From NCBI GenBank assembly GCA_031290985.1, contig JARLJW010000111.1, positions 116,104-180,103 on the forward strand: DNA of 64,000 bases, in the 5' to 3' direction. Below the pieces are notes generated by a model. It made no database searches, was not told the origin of the DNA, and saw only the letters and a program-made list of their open reading frames with translations. This stretch comes from Verrucomicrobiia bacterium. GTDB lineage: Bacteria; Verrucomicrobiota; Verrucomicrobiia; Limisphaerales; UBA11358. Below, piece by piece: positions 28,358-37,224 of the stretch. Each line of letters begins with the position of its first letter. Position 1 is the stretch's first letter. Position numbers and translations under genes: made by a program.

Positions 28358-29371
28358 TCACAACGTCACCGGCCGGCCGCTGCGCACGGATTTTTCCTCC
28401 GCGCGCAATATCTCCAGCGTGGTCACGCTGTCGTGGGCGGTGACCACCGAGGGCTTTTCGCCGCGCGCCACGCAGTTGACGAAGTAGCGGATCTCCGCGC
28501 TGTAACCATCGGTGCCCGTGGGCTTGAGCATCCGCTGGGTCTTGCCCGGACGCGCGATCTGCAGCGTGCCCGCGCCGCGCGCGAGGTCAAAATCAATGGT
28601 CGCCTGCTCGCAATGCAGGGTGAACGCCATGTTAAAACCCTCCATGGGCAGCCAGCTCCCCTCGGCATGGACCACCGGGCCGTTCGCATAAACATACTGG
28701 GTGACGACGTGGTCGATGTCGCCGTGCGCATCGGTGATGCCGCTGGAAAAGACCTTTTGCGGCCGGCCGAACAGGAAATTCACAAAATCCGTGTCGTGGA
28801 TGTGCAAGTCGTACAGCGCGCCGCCCGCATGCACGCCCGCCTTGCTCCACGCCGGCCGGGCCGAGACGCGGCGGAAATTCGCCGCGAGCACGGTGCCGTA
28901 GGTCTTTTCGGAGACGATCTGCTTCATCTCCGCCCAGCCCGGCCAGAACCGCATGCACATCGCCGGCATCAGGAAATGGGGCGTGCCGTTCATGGCCGAC
29001 AACAGCTTCCGCACCTCCCCGGCATTTTGCGCGAGGGGTTTTTCGCACAGGACGTGCTTCTTCGCGCGCATGGCCTCCAAAACCTGGGCGGGATGCAGGG
29101 CGGTCGGCGTGCAGATGTCCACGAGGTCCACATTTGCATCCGCCAGCAGTTCGGAAAAATGGCGGTAGCTTTTGACCTCCGGGCTGAGCATGAGCGCGGA
29201 GGAGTCGCCCAGGTTGCCGTTTACGCCGCCGAGCAGGCCGTTGACCGGCGCGCGGGTATTGTCGCACACCGCCACGATGCGCACATTGCGCAGCCGCTGA
29301 TAGGCGCGCAGATGCGTGAGGCCCATGAAACCCAGGCCCGCAACCGCGACATTAATTTTTTTTGTTGCCAT
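28358..29371 (-). CDS. Gfo/Idh/MocA-family oxidoreductase (no signal peptide)
   Basis: MATKKINVAVAGLGFMGLTHLRAYQRLRNVRIVAVCD...AMRAKKHVLCEKPLAQNAGEV. The track ORF to 30004 is over-extended. Confidence 0.93.
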   Translation of the reverse strand: MATKKINVAVAGLGFMGLTHLRAYQRLRNVRIVAVCDNTRAPVNGLLGGVNGNLGDSSALMLSPEVKSYRHFSELLADANVDLVDICTPTALHPAQVLEAMRAKKHVLCEKPLAQNAGEVRKLLSAMNGTPHFLMPAMCMRFWPGWAEMKQIVSEKTYGTVLAANFRRVSARPAWSKAGVHAGGALYDLHIHDTDFVNFLFGRPQKVFSSGITDAHGDIDHVVTQYVYANGPVVHAEGSWLPMEGFNMAFTLHCEQATIDFDLARGAGTLQIARPGKTQRMLKPTGTDGYSAEIRYFVNCVARGEKPSVVTAHDSVTTLEILRAEEKSVRSGRPVTL

Positions 29372-29379
29372 GATCTCCC

Positions 29380-30216
29380 TCAAAATGAGACGCGCTCCAT
29401 CACCTCGCGCGCCGTGCGGATGTCCGCCACCCGGGTGTGACCGTATTCGCGCTCGATGACGAGGTTCACGTTGAACACGACGTGCTTGAACGTCGTGAAA
29501 AAGCCGCGCCAGTCCACCTCGCCCTTGCCGACGGGCACTTCCTCGCCCCAGGTGCCGGGCACGCGGGCGCGTTTCGCATCCTTGATGTGCACCTGGCGGA
29601 TCCACGGCGCGAGGATGTGCAGCGCCTTCACGGGATCGCCCTTGTCGTACAAGATCATGTTGGCGGGGTCGAAATTCACGCCGATGTTCGGGTGGTTCAG
29701 CTTGTGCAGCAGCACGGACAGTTCCGGCGCCGTCTCCTGCCCGGTCTCCAGGCCGAGCAAAATGTTTTGCACCATGAAGATGTCGGCCACCACGTCCAGC
29801 CGCTGACACATCTTCGCAAAGGTCGGGTGCGATTCGTCCGGCGGCAGGAAGCCCGCGTGAAAGGTCACCAGCTTCAGGCCCATTTTCTTGGCGATGGTGG
29901 CGCAGGCGCTGATGTTCTTGACGTTCTGGTCCCATTTCGCGTCCGGGGCGATGCCCCCGGTGATCCGGATGGATTCCAGCGTGGCGTAATCCTCGCCGAG
30001 GCACCGCACCATGCCGGACACGATGGTGATGTTGTGCTCGCGGAAGATTTTTTCCGTGTCGCCCCAGACCTTGGGCGAATCACGCAACGGATCCAGCTCC
30101 AGTTGCACCCGCGAGATGCCGGTGGCGCGGAGTTTCTGCACCAGGTCTTCCGGGCTGGTGGGCTGGAGCGACCAGCTGCAGACCGCGAGCCGGTCAAGGA
30201 TGGAGGGTGATTTCAT
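29380..30216 (-). CDS. Sugar phosphate isomerase/epimerase-like TIM-barrel protein
   Basis: LDRLAVCSWSLQPTSPEDLVQKLRATGISRVQLELDPL...LVTFHAGFLPPDES...HPNIGVNFDPANMILYDKGDPVKALHILAPWIRQVHIKDAKR. Confidence 0.9.
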   Translation of the reverse strand: MKSPSILDRLAVCSWSLQPTSPEDLVQKLRATGISRVQLELDPLRDSPKVWGDTEKIFREHNITIVSGMVRCLGEDYATLESIRITGGIAPDAKWDQNVKNISACATIAKKMGLKLVTFHAGFLPPDESHPTFAKMCQRLDVVADIFMVQNILLGLETGQETAPELSVLLHKLNHPNIGVNFDPANMILYDKGDPVKALHILAPWIRQVHIKDAKRARVPGTWGEEVPVGKGEVDWRGFFTTFKHVVFNVNLVIEREYGHTRVADIRTAREVMERVSF

Positions 30217-30326
30217 TTATGTTGCAATAATCGCCAGCCCTGCCGCTGGCCCCAGAATGTTCCTTTGCATGTCATCCTTAAAAATTATGGGGCCAATCTA
30301 CCCATGACACCCGGCAGCGCACAGAC

Positions 30327-30358
30327 CAAAGATGTTGCTTTTCTTGTAGATTTGTAAC
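30327..30358. promoter_or_regulatory. Shared upstream motif, site C
   Basis: CAAAGATGTTGCTTTTCTTGTAGATTTGTAAC; 27/32 matches to site A. Confidence 0.55.
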
Positions 30359-30359
30359 G

Positions 30360-31412
30360 TCACCGCCGCCGCTGTTCCTGCGCCCGCGGCGACAGGAACG
30401 GGACGGATTTCCCCCGCCCCAGGATCTTTTGCGCGCCGCCGATCAGGCGTTCCCAGTCCATCGCCGGGCCCGGATCAGTTTTATTCGTCTGGATGTGGAA
30501 ATGCCCCAGGACGCCCTGATAATTTTTCAAATCGTCATCCGCCAGCTTGTGCGGAATCAACCGGCCCGCCGCGTCCACCGGGTACTGGCACTTTAATTTC
30601 GGAAAGATCCGGCACAGCGTCGCCGTCAGCTTCGTCAGCGCCGCATATTGCTCGGGCGTATAATCAAACTGCACGAGGTCTTTGCCTTGGATGACGCCGC
30701 GCACCAGTTCATTTCGCGCGGGATGGCCGGTGAAATTCTTCGTCCGGATGCCGCCATCGCCCAGGCGATGGGGGAGGATGTTGACCACTTTGCCGTTGGC
30801 ATTGGTCTGGTACCATTGCGCGAAGGGATTTTTTTCATCCACCCGGTACGCGCCGATGTTGGCGATCTCCACGCCGATGGAACGGTCGTTGGAAGTCGTC
30901 GCCTGCCAGGCCCGCTCCTTCAGGTCCAGCGTCTGGTAAATGGTCCCATCGAGGTCGCACATGAAATGGACGCTCAGATCGCGGTCATCCTGCAACACCA
31001 AAAAACACGTCCGGCTCACGCCGCAGTCGTCAAAATGCAGCACGAACTGGTCAATGACGCCCTGCAGCAGCGGCAGATCCCAGCCGCCGCCGCGCACGCG
31101 TTCGATTTGGTTGGTCGTCAGGCTTTTCTGGCGCAAGCTGAAGCGGTTCGGCGTCGTCAAGGTCTTGACCTCGGCCGTGGAGTTGGACCAGTCCGACCGG
31201 TCGATCGGGGCAAAGCGCCGTTCCACGCGGTAGGCGTCATAACCGCCGGGGTCCATCCACAACACCACGGGCGTGCCGGTGTGGAAAAACTGGCCGGCGG
31301 CGACGATTTCATCCCCGGTGCGGGGTTCGGGCGTGCCCGGGCGTTGCATCGTGCTGCAACCGCAGACGCACAAGGCGCCCAGCAGGCCGGCAAAAAATAA
31401 ATTCGTTTTCAT
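30360..31412 (-). CDS. N-acetylmuramoyl-L-alanine amidase-like lipoprotein (Amidase_2)
   Basis: Lipobox GALCVCGCSTMQ; FVLHFDDCGVSRTCFLVLQDDRDLSVHFMCDLDGTIYQTLDLKERAWQATTSNDRSIGVEIANIGAY...ILPHRLGDGGIRTKNFTGHPARNE. Confidence 0.8.
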   Translation of the reverse strand: MKTNLFFAGLLGALCVCGCSTMQRPGTPEPRTGDEIVAAGQFFHTGTPVVLWMDPGGYDAYRVERRFAPIDRSDWSNSTAEVKTLTTPNRFSLRQKSLTTNQIERVRGGGWDLPLLQGVIDQFVLHFDDCGVSRTCFLVLQDDRDLSVHFMCDLDGTIYQTLDLKERAWQATTSNDRSIGVEIANIGAYRVDEKNPFAQWYQTNANGKVVNILPHRLGDGGIRTKNFTGHPARNELVRGVIQGKDLVQFDYTPEQYAALTKLTATLCRIFPKLKCQYPVDAAGRLIPHKLADDDLKNYQGVLGHFHIQTNKTDPGPAMDWERLIGGAQKILGRGKSVPFLSPRAQEQRRR

Positions 31413-31413
31413 G

Positions 31414-32601
31414 TCATTTGATGTCGGTGAGCGGACGGTCAAAAACCCATTGCAGACCGCGCTGCAAGCGTTCGCGGACATGGTCGGCGTGATGTCCGGG
31501 CGGCTCGTAAAAAGTGCAGCGCGACGGACGGGACCGCAGCACCTCATAGATCTTCCGCGCGCCGATGTTGGCGGCGTACTCATCCTGGGCCGCGCCTTCG
31601 AGATAGATCAACTGCTGCGGGCTGAAAGCGTGTGGATTTTTCTTCACGATGGTCAGCGGGTCGTTGTCCAGCCAGCGTTGCCAGACGTCGGCGCGAAGAT
31701 TTCCTTTCGCATCGTAAAGCCACTCGAATTCGCCGCGATGCGGCCAGCCGCACGGAGCGTAGGCGCAGGACAGGCCCAGCGCATAATTGATGTCCCCGTC
31801 TTTCGGCACGGGCAATTCACCCCGGTCGATTTTCTTGGCGTCCGCGGGCGACAACCGGGCGACCGACGGCACTTTGACCAGCGGCAGATGGCTCGTCGGA
31901 AAATCCGAATCGGGACTCATGGCGATGACCGCGTCAAACAGCTTCTGCCGGTCGCTGCCCAGGCGCAACGCGCCAAACCCGCCGCTGGAATGCCCGCCGA
32001 TAAGGCGGCGCACGCCGGTGGCCGGGACGGGATGACGGGCTTCCACGGCGTGGACGATTTCGTCGCAGACAAAATCGGCGTAATTGCCCTGTGCGGGAGA
32101 ATTCAAAAACTGGCCGCCGCCCCAGCGCGTCCAACCGTCCGCAACCACCAAGATGACCGGCGTGCCGTCGTCCGCAATTTTCTGGGTGAACTTCAGCCAG
32201 ACATTGGAACTCGCCAGAATTTTGGCGGCGGAATTGCCGTAGCCGGGCAGATAATACAGCACGGGCAGCGGCAGGCCATTGGTTGCCTGCGCGGGGAGGA
32301 AGATGGGCACGGGGCGCGTGTCCGGGTCGTGCAGCGCATTATTTTTCAGCGCCGCGCTGTGCAGAGTAATGACCTCCAGTTGCGCGCCCGCGGCCGGCAG
32401 CGTTGCCGCGACAAGCAGGAGCAGCAGGAGTGCGGCCGTCCCCGGCCGCAGCCACGTCCGCAGGGCGCGCGGTGTGGGCAAGTTCAACGCGGCCTGGTTT
32501 GTGAAAGTTGCTGCGCCCGGGGACGGGCACACTCCATAAGCGGGGAGTTTAGAAACTAAAACCACAGGCTTAAATTTTTTGCCAGCCTGGTTTTTGTTCA
32601 T
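31414..32601 (-). CDS. Alpha/beta-hydrolase, esterase family (tributyrin/feruloyl esterase-like)
   Basis: LEVITLHSAALKNNALHDPDTRPVPIFLPAQATNGLPLPVLYYLPGYG...VRRLIGGHSSGGFGALRLG (GHSSGG nucleophile elbow). N-terminus overlaps a repeat element; start uncertain. Confidence 0.82.
   Translation of the reverse strand: MNKNQAGKKFKPVVLVSKLPAYGVCPSPGAATFTNQAALNLPTPRALRTWLRPGTAALLLLLLVAATLPAAGAQLEVITLHSAALKNNALHDPDTRPVPIFLPAQATNGLPLPVLYYLPGYGNSAAKILASSNVWLKFTQKIADDGTPVILVVADGWTRWGGGQFLNSPAQGNYADFVCDEIVHAVEARHPVPATGVRRLIGGHSSGGFGALRLGSDRQKLFDAVIAMSPDSDFPTSHLPLVKVPSVARLSPADAKKIDRGELPVPKDGDINYALGLSCAYAPCGWPHRGEFEWLYDAKGNLRADVWQRWLDNDPLTIVKKNPHAFSPQQLIYLEGAAQDEYAANIGARKIYEVLRSRPSRCTFYEPPGHHADHVRERLQRGLQWVFDRPLTDIK
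32427..32535. repeat. REPIN-like 109-bp inverted-repeat element, copy 1
   Basis: 29-bp arms GGAGTGCGGCCGTCCCCGGCCGCAGCCAC (32427-32455) and reverse complement of 32507-32535 GGAGTGTGCCCGTCCCCGGGCGCAGCAAC. Confidence 0.8.
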
Positions 32602-33340
32602 AAACCCAGCGGTAATAATCCTTCATCTTCAATTCCGCGGCGGCGGCCTCGTCCAGGAACACCGTGACCTTGGGATGCAGTTGCAGGGCGCTCGCGGGAT
32701 TCATCGCGGTGATGGGGCCTTCGACGGCCTCGGCGATGGCGCGCGCCTTCTTCTCCCCGAACGCCAGCAGCACGCAGTGTCGGGATTCCAGAATGGTCCC
32801 GATGCCCATGGTGATGACATGATGCGGCACCCCGGATTCATTGCCGAAGAACCGCGCATTGTCCCGCAAGGTCTGCGGCGTCAGCGTCTTGATCCGCGTC
32901 CGCGAGGCCAGCGAGGAGGTCGGCTCGTTGAAACCGATGTGGCCGGAGGTGCCGATGCCCAACAACTGCACATCGATGCCGCCGGCGGCGAAGATTTTGC
33001 GCTCATAATTTTCGCACGCGATGGGAATGTCCTTCGCCAGCCCGTCCGGGATGTTCACGCTCTTGATGGCGATGTTGACGTGGCTGAACAGATGTTCCCA
33101 CATGAAGCTGTGATACGACTGCGGATGCTGCGGCGAGAGGCCGACATATTCATCGAGGTTGAAGGTGGTGAGCTTGCTCCAGTCGAGCTTCATCGAAACA
33201 AGCTGGCGGTACAGGGCTTCCATCGTGCCGCCGGTGGCGAGGCCGAGCACGGAGGCGGGTTTTTCGCGGATGAGCCTGGCCAGCAATCGCGCGGCGATGT
33301 TCGTCGCGGCATCCGGCGTGGGTTGGATGATGATTTCCAT
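32570..33340 (-). CDS. nagB: Glucosamine-6-phosphate deaminase
   Basis: LGLATGGTMEALYRQLV, LTTFNLDEYVGLSPQHPQSYHSFMWEHLFSHVNI, LLGIGTSGHIGFNEPTSSLASRTRIKTLT, LQLHPKVTVFLDE. Confidence 0.93.
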   Translation of the reverse strand: MEIIIQPTPDAATNIAARLLARLIREKPASVLGLATGGTMEALYRQLVSMKLDWSKLTTFNLDEYVGLSPQHPQSYHSFMWEHLFSHVNIAIKSVNIPDGLAKDIPIACENYERKIFAAGGIDVQLLGIGTSGHIGFNEPTSSLASRTRIKTLTPQTLRDNARFFGNESGVPHHVITMGIGTILESRHCVLLAFGEKKARAIAEAVEGPITAMNPASALQLHPKVTVFLDEAAAAELKMKDYYRWVYEQKPGWQKI

Positions 33341-33343
33341 GGT

Positions 33344-34201
33344 TCAAGTGGTTCCGAGTCGTTTGCTGAGCTTGGCCTTCACCTCGTTGCGCAATTCATC
33401 AACGAAGCTCAAGGTGTAGTCCGCGATGTCCAGCGCGGGATTCTGCACCAGCGGCGTCAGGTCCATGCCGAAAATGACCTGCGTGGCCTCGTCGGTCGCG
33501 TGGGAATCAAAGAACGTGGCATGGGCGGAGCGGCGGCCGAGCGTGGCGAGGTCGTAGCGTTTGCCGCCGGCGATCTGCGAATCGAACATGCCGTTCAATT
33601 TCGCCGCCAGCTTGTCGCTGCCGCTCACATCCATGACCACTTTTTTGGCGTCCGGCAGCCAGTCGAGATCGCGCCAGACTTCGCAGCCGATCACTTTGGC
33701 CGGACGTTTGGACCTGGGCAGTTCGCGCATCGCCTGGATGGCCGCGACGACCACGCCGATGTGCGTATCGTGTTTGTCGGCCAAATTGTGCGTGTATACC
33801 ACCGACACTTTGGCCGCATTGAAAATTGCCTTGAGATCTTCCTTTAAGGACGGGTCGGTGGCGCTTTTCACGGCGCTGCTGGAATAATCGAGCTGGAGCA
33901 TCGCGCCATAGCCGCCGAGCTTGGCGGCCTGGTTCTGCTCGCGCCGGCGCACGGCCATCATCTCTTCGTCGGTGAATTTTTTATATTTGCCGGTGCGCGC
34001 GCTGCCCGCGCCGTTGGTGCAGGTGACGCCGCCGAACCATTTGGTTTTGCTGGCCCGGCATTCGAGAATGCCCTGGAGGGCCATGAACTCAAGGTCGTCC
34101 TGATGCGCGCCGATGCCGAGATGGGTGAGCCGCTTAAGCGCAGCGACCACCGGTTTGCCGTCGGGTATGTAAACCGCCGCCGTGGGATGGTGTAACTTCA
34201 T
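33344..34201 (-). CDS. PIG-L/LmbE-family deacetylase
   Basis: THLGIGAHQDDLEFMALQGILEC (AHxDD), MMAVRRREQNQAAKLGGYGAMLQLDY, VVYTHNLADKHDTHIGVVVAAIQAM. Confidence 0.85.
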   Translation of the reverse strand: MKLHHPTAAVYIPDGKPVVAALKRLTHLGIGAHQDDLEFMALQGILECRASKTKWFGGVTCTNGAGSARTGKYKKFTDEEMMAVRRREQNQAAKLGGYGAMLQLDYSSSAVKSATDPSLKEDLKAIFNAAKVSVVYTHNLADKHDTHIGVVVAAIQAMRELPRSKRPAKVIGCEVWRDLDWLPDAKKVVMDVSGSDKLAAKLNGMFDSQIAGGKRYDLATLGRRSAHATFFDSHATDEATQVIFGMDLTPLVQNPALDIADYTLSFVDELRNEVKAKLSKRLGTT

Positions 34202-34205
34202 AAAT

Positions 34206-35588
34206 TTATTTTTTCAAGGCCGGCAGGCTCGCCGCCGCCACCGCCTGGCCGACCCGGCGCGATTTTTCATCGGGCACGCGGATCTCGATCTTGCGGGCGA
34301 CCTCCGGGAAATTTTTCTTCAGGACTTCCCGCGCCCGGGCGATGACAATATCCCCGCCCTTGCCGGTCGTGACGCGGCCAAGAATGAGCGCCTGCTCATA
34401 ATCGTAAAACTCGGTGTACTGCGCGAGCGCGCAGCCGAGGTAGGTGCCGATGGTCTCGTAGATTTTTGCCGCGCGCGCATCGCCCTTGGCCATGAGGCCT
34501 TGGACTTCCTTGAGCCGTTCGGGCAGGCCCAGTTTTTCCGGCAGGTAAATTTTCGCGGCGGGCAGCAGCTTGTTCACGGCCTGCTGCGAGAAATACATCA
34601 CGCCGGTGCCCTTGTCCTTGGACCATTCGTCCTCGGCGGCTTCCGGCTGGAAATCAACGGGCACAAAGGCGAGTTCGTTCAGCCAGCCGGGAATCCGGCC
34701 GTGGCGGTCCATGAAACCCGCCGCCTGGCTGGAGCCCATGGCGATGCCCAGCATCCCGCGGCTGCCAAGCGAAAGCGCGCCGGCCAGCGCGGTCACATCG
34801 CCGTCGTTCATCACCTGCACGGGCACGTTCCATTCTTTTTGAATGCGTTTGAAGACCTTGGCGGCTTTCGCAAAATCTTTCTTCGGGATCGCGCGCAGCA
34901 ATGACGCGACGCGGATCTCGTTGTCCACGATGATCCCGGCCGAACTGCCGCCGATGGCGTCCACGCGCGGCAGATAGGCGGCGGCGCGATGCAGGCCCGA
35001 CACGATGTGGTGATAATGATATTCAGGGTTCGACTGCGTCTTCGGATCCCACGGCACCTCGTCGGTGTATACCGCCTTCCCGTCGATGACGGCGGAAAAT
35101 TTATAATCACTCGCGCCAAGGTCGAAGCCGATGCGGCAGCCCTTGAGATGTCCGCCGGCGGCGGTCTTGGCCTCCTTCGCCGCAGGAACTTTTTCCGCCG
35201 TGGTCACGACAACCTCAAACGTCTTCGCGTAGGCCGACGTCATCATGTCGAAATCAAACTTCCGCGCGCCCCGCGGGGAATACGCCTTGCGGATGGCTTC
35301 GCCGATGGCCGTTGGTCCGCCCAGGTAGAGTTTGCCGCCGCCCCACGCCCACAGGAGAAATTTCACCAGGCGTTCGACGTAAAGCAGCGTGGTGGCATCC
35401 GCGTCCGGCAGCACGATCGTTTCGTAGCGCGAGAGCAATTTGTTCTCGCGCTCCAGGCCGATGACCAGCGGCACCGCGCGGCCGGATTTTTTCGCGGCGG
35501 CGACGTAGTTGCGGTTGAACAGCACCGTCGGCTGGAAGGTGGGATCCAGAGGGGCGGGGAAAATGGAGGAGGACAGGTTCATAATCAT
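34206..35588 (-). CDS. ROK-family sugar kinase-like protein with N-terminal extension
   Basis: GCRIGFDLGASDYKFSAVIDGK; DAIGGSSAGIIVDNEIR; VQVMNDGDVTALAGALSLG; start overlaps the upstream GH20 stop (ATGA). Confidence 0.78.
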   Translation of the reverse strand: MIMNLSSSIFPAPLDPTFQPTVLFNRNYVAAAKKSGRAVPLVIGLERENKLLSRYETIVLPDADATTLLYVERLVKFLLWAWGGGKLYLGGPTAIGEAIRKAYSPRGARKFDFDMMTSAYAKTFEVVVTTAEKVPAAKEAKTAAGGHLKGCRIGFDLGASDYKFSAVIDGKAVYTDEVPWDPKTQSNPEYHYHHIVSGLHRAAAYLPRVDAIGGSSAGIIVDNEIRVASLLRAIPKKDFAKAAKVFKRIQKEWNVPVQVMNDGDVTALAGALSLGSRGMLGIAMGSSQAAGFMDRHGRIPGWLNELAFVPVDFQPEAAEDEWSKDKGTGVMYFSQQAVNKLLPAAKIYLPEKLGLPERLKEVQGLMAKGDARAAKIYETIGTYLGCALAQYTEFYDYEQALILGRVTTGKGGDIVIARAREVLKKNFPEVARKIEIRVPDEKSRRVGQAVAAASLPALKK

Positions 35589-37219
35589 TCAGCTTTGGAG
35601 AGCGGGCGGTAATTCATGCCCATGGCGTCGAGACGCTTTTCGTTCAACGCGGTGCGGGCCTGGAAGCTTTCCCAGTCGCGGGATTCCTTCGGCGACCAGT
35701 CGGCCTCGGCGAGCGCGCCGAGCCGCGGGAACATCATGTATTCGACGTAGCGGAGATTGGGGATGTATTCCGTCCAGAGGTTCGCCTGGCCGCCGAGGAT
35801 GCGCGGGCTGAATTCCGGGGCGAGCTTTTCGGGCATCGGGTCGAATTCATAAACTTTTTTCAAGGGCAGGAAGCCGCCGATGGCCTTGGGCTCAATCGCG
35901 TGGTTGGTGGACTGGTAATGATCGAAGTAGCAGTATTTCGTGGGGGTCATCACGACGTCATGACCGCTGGCCGCGGATTCGGCGCCGCCGCCGATCCAGT
36001 CCATCAACCCGGCGCTCGGCGTCAGGCCGCCCTCGCGGATTTCGCTCCAGCCGATGATGCTTTTGCCGTTGGTGTTGACGATGGCTTCAATCCGGGCGGT
36101 GAAATAACTTTGCAATTCCTTTTCGTCTTTCAGCCCTTTGGCTTTCATAAAGGCCTGGCAGGCGGCGGAGTTTTGCCACGTTTTCTTCGGCACCTCGTCG
36201 CCCCCGACATGGATGAATTTGCCGGGAAACAATCCGGCCACCTCATGCAGGATGTCGGCGAGAAAGACATACGTCGCCTCATCGCTCACATTATAGATTC
36301 CGTCGTAAACTCCGCCGTCATGGTCGGCATCAAACGGTCCGCCGGTGCAACTGAATTGCGGATAGGCCGTCAGCGCGGCCATCGCGTGCCCGGGCATTTC
36401 GATCTCAGGCACGATCGTGATATGTCGCGCCGCGGCGTAGGCGATCACTTCGCGGATTTGTTTCTGGGTGTAAAAACCGCCGTAACGGCCATCAGGACCG
36501 TAGGCGGTTGTGGACTGTGGATCCAGCTTGAAGCCAACGCCTTTGCGCCAGGCGGCGACGGAGGTGAGCTTGGGATATTTTTTGATTTCAATCCGCCAGC
36601 CCTGGTCATCCGTGAGATGCCAGTGGAAGGTGTTCAATTTATACATCGCCATCAGATCCAGCACCTGCTCCACCTCGGGGACGGTGTAAAAATGGCGGCA
36701 AACATCGAGCATGAAGCCGCGCCAGACGAAGCGCGGAGAATCAGTGATTTTCACGCACTGCGCCGTCCAGAACTGATGTTTGACCTTGGTCGCCGAAAAA
36801 ATTTCCGGCGGCAGCAGTTGGAGCAGCGTTTGTGAGCCGTAGAACAGGCCGGTGGGCGTGGCCGCAGTGATGCCGACATAATTGATGTTCACGTAAAGCT
36901 GATAGCCTTCCGGGCCGAGCTTCTCCTGCAGGTTGGTGTCCAGCAGGAACGCGATTTCACTTTTGGCCGGGCGCGTGGCGGCGGGCGAGACCGGGAGCGG
37001 GTAGCCGGTGGATTGGCGCAGGGTCGCGGCCAGCAATCTGGCCTCGGCCGCGCCGCCGGCAAAGGTGATTTTGGTCCCGGGCTGGATCTCAAATTCGCCC
37101 GGCAAATTCGTCATGGTCTGCGGCTGGGGAATGAGGGAGACAATGCCGGCGGCCTGCAACCAAGTGCAGGTCGCGACGATGAGTGCGGTGCCAAAGATTT
37201 TTTTCATGTAATTTTTCAT
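35585..37219 (-). CDS. Secreted beta-N-acetylhexosaminidase, GH20
   Basis: SLIPQPQTMTNLPGEFEIQPGTKI; WRGFMLDVCRHFYTVPEVEQVLDLMAMYKLNTFHWHLTDDQGWRIEIKKYPKLT; IVPEIEMPGHAMAAL; FIHVGGDEVPKKTW. Confidence 0.95.
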   Translation of the reverse strand: MKNYMKKIFGTALIVATCTWLQAAGIVSLIPQPQTMTNLPGEFEIQPGTKITFAGGAAEARLLAATLRQSTGYPLPVSPAATRPAKSEIAFLLDTNLQEKLGPEGYQLYVNINYVGITAATPTGLFYGSQTLLQLLPPEIFSATKVKHQFWTAQCVKITDSPRFVWRGFMLDVCRHFYTVPEVEQVLDLMAMYKLNTFHWHLTDDQGWRIEIKKYPKLTSVAAWRKGVGFKLDPQSTTAYGPDGRYGGFYTQKQIREVIAYAAARHITIVPEIEMPGHAMAALTAYPQFSCTGGPFDADHDGGVYDGIYNVSDEATYVFLADILHEVAGLFPGKFIHVGGDEVPKKTWQNSAACQAFMKAKGLKDEKELQSYFTARIEAIVNTNGKSIIGWSEIREGGLTPSAGLMDWIGGGAESAASGHDVVMTPTKYCYFDHYQSTNHAIEPKAIGGFLPLKKVYEFDPMPEKLAPEFSPRILGGQANLWTEYIPNLRYVEYMMFPRLGALAEADWSPKESRDWESFQARTALNEKRLDAMGMNYRPLSKAE

Positions 37220-37224
37220 CAATA

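Noticed and set aside
29372-30004. 5' extension of the Gfo/Idh ORF
   Set aside because: Overlaps the TIM-barrel gene in another frame; Gfo/Idh homology begins at MATKKINVAVAGLGFMG.
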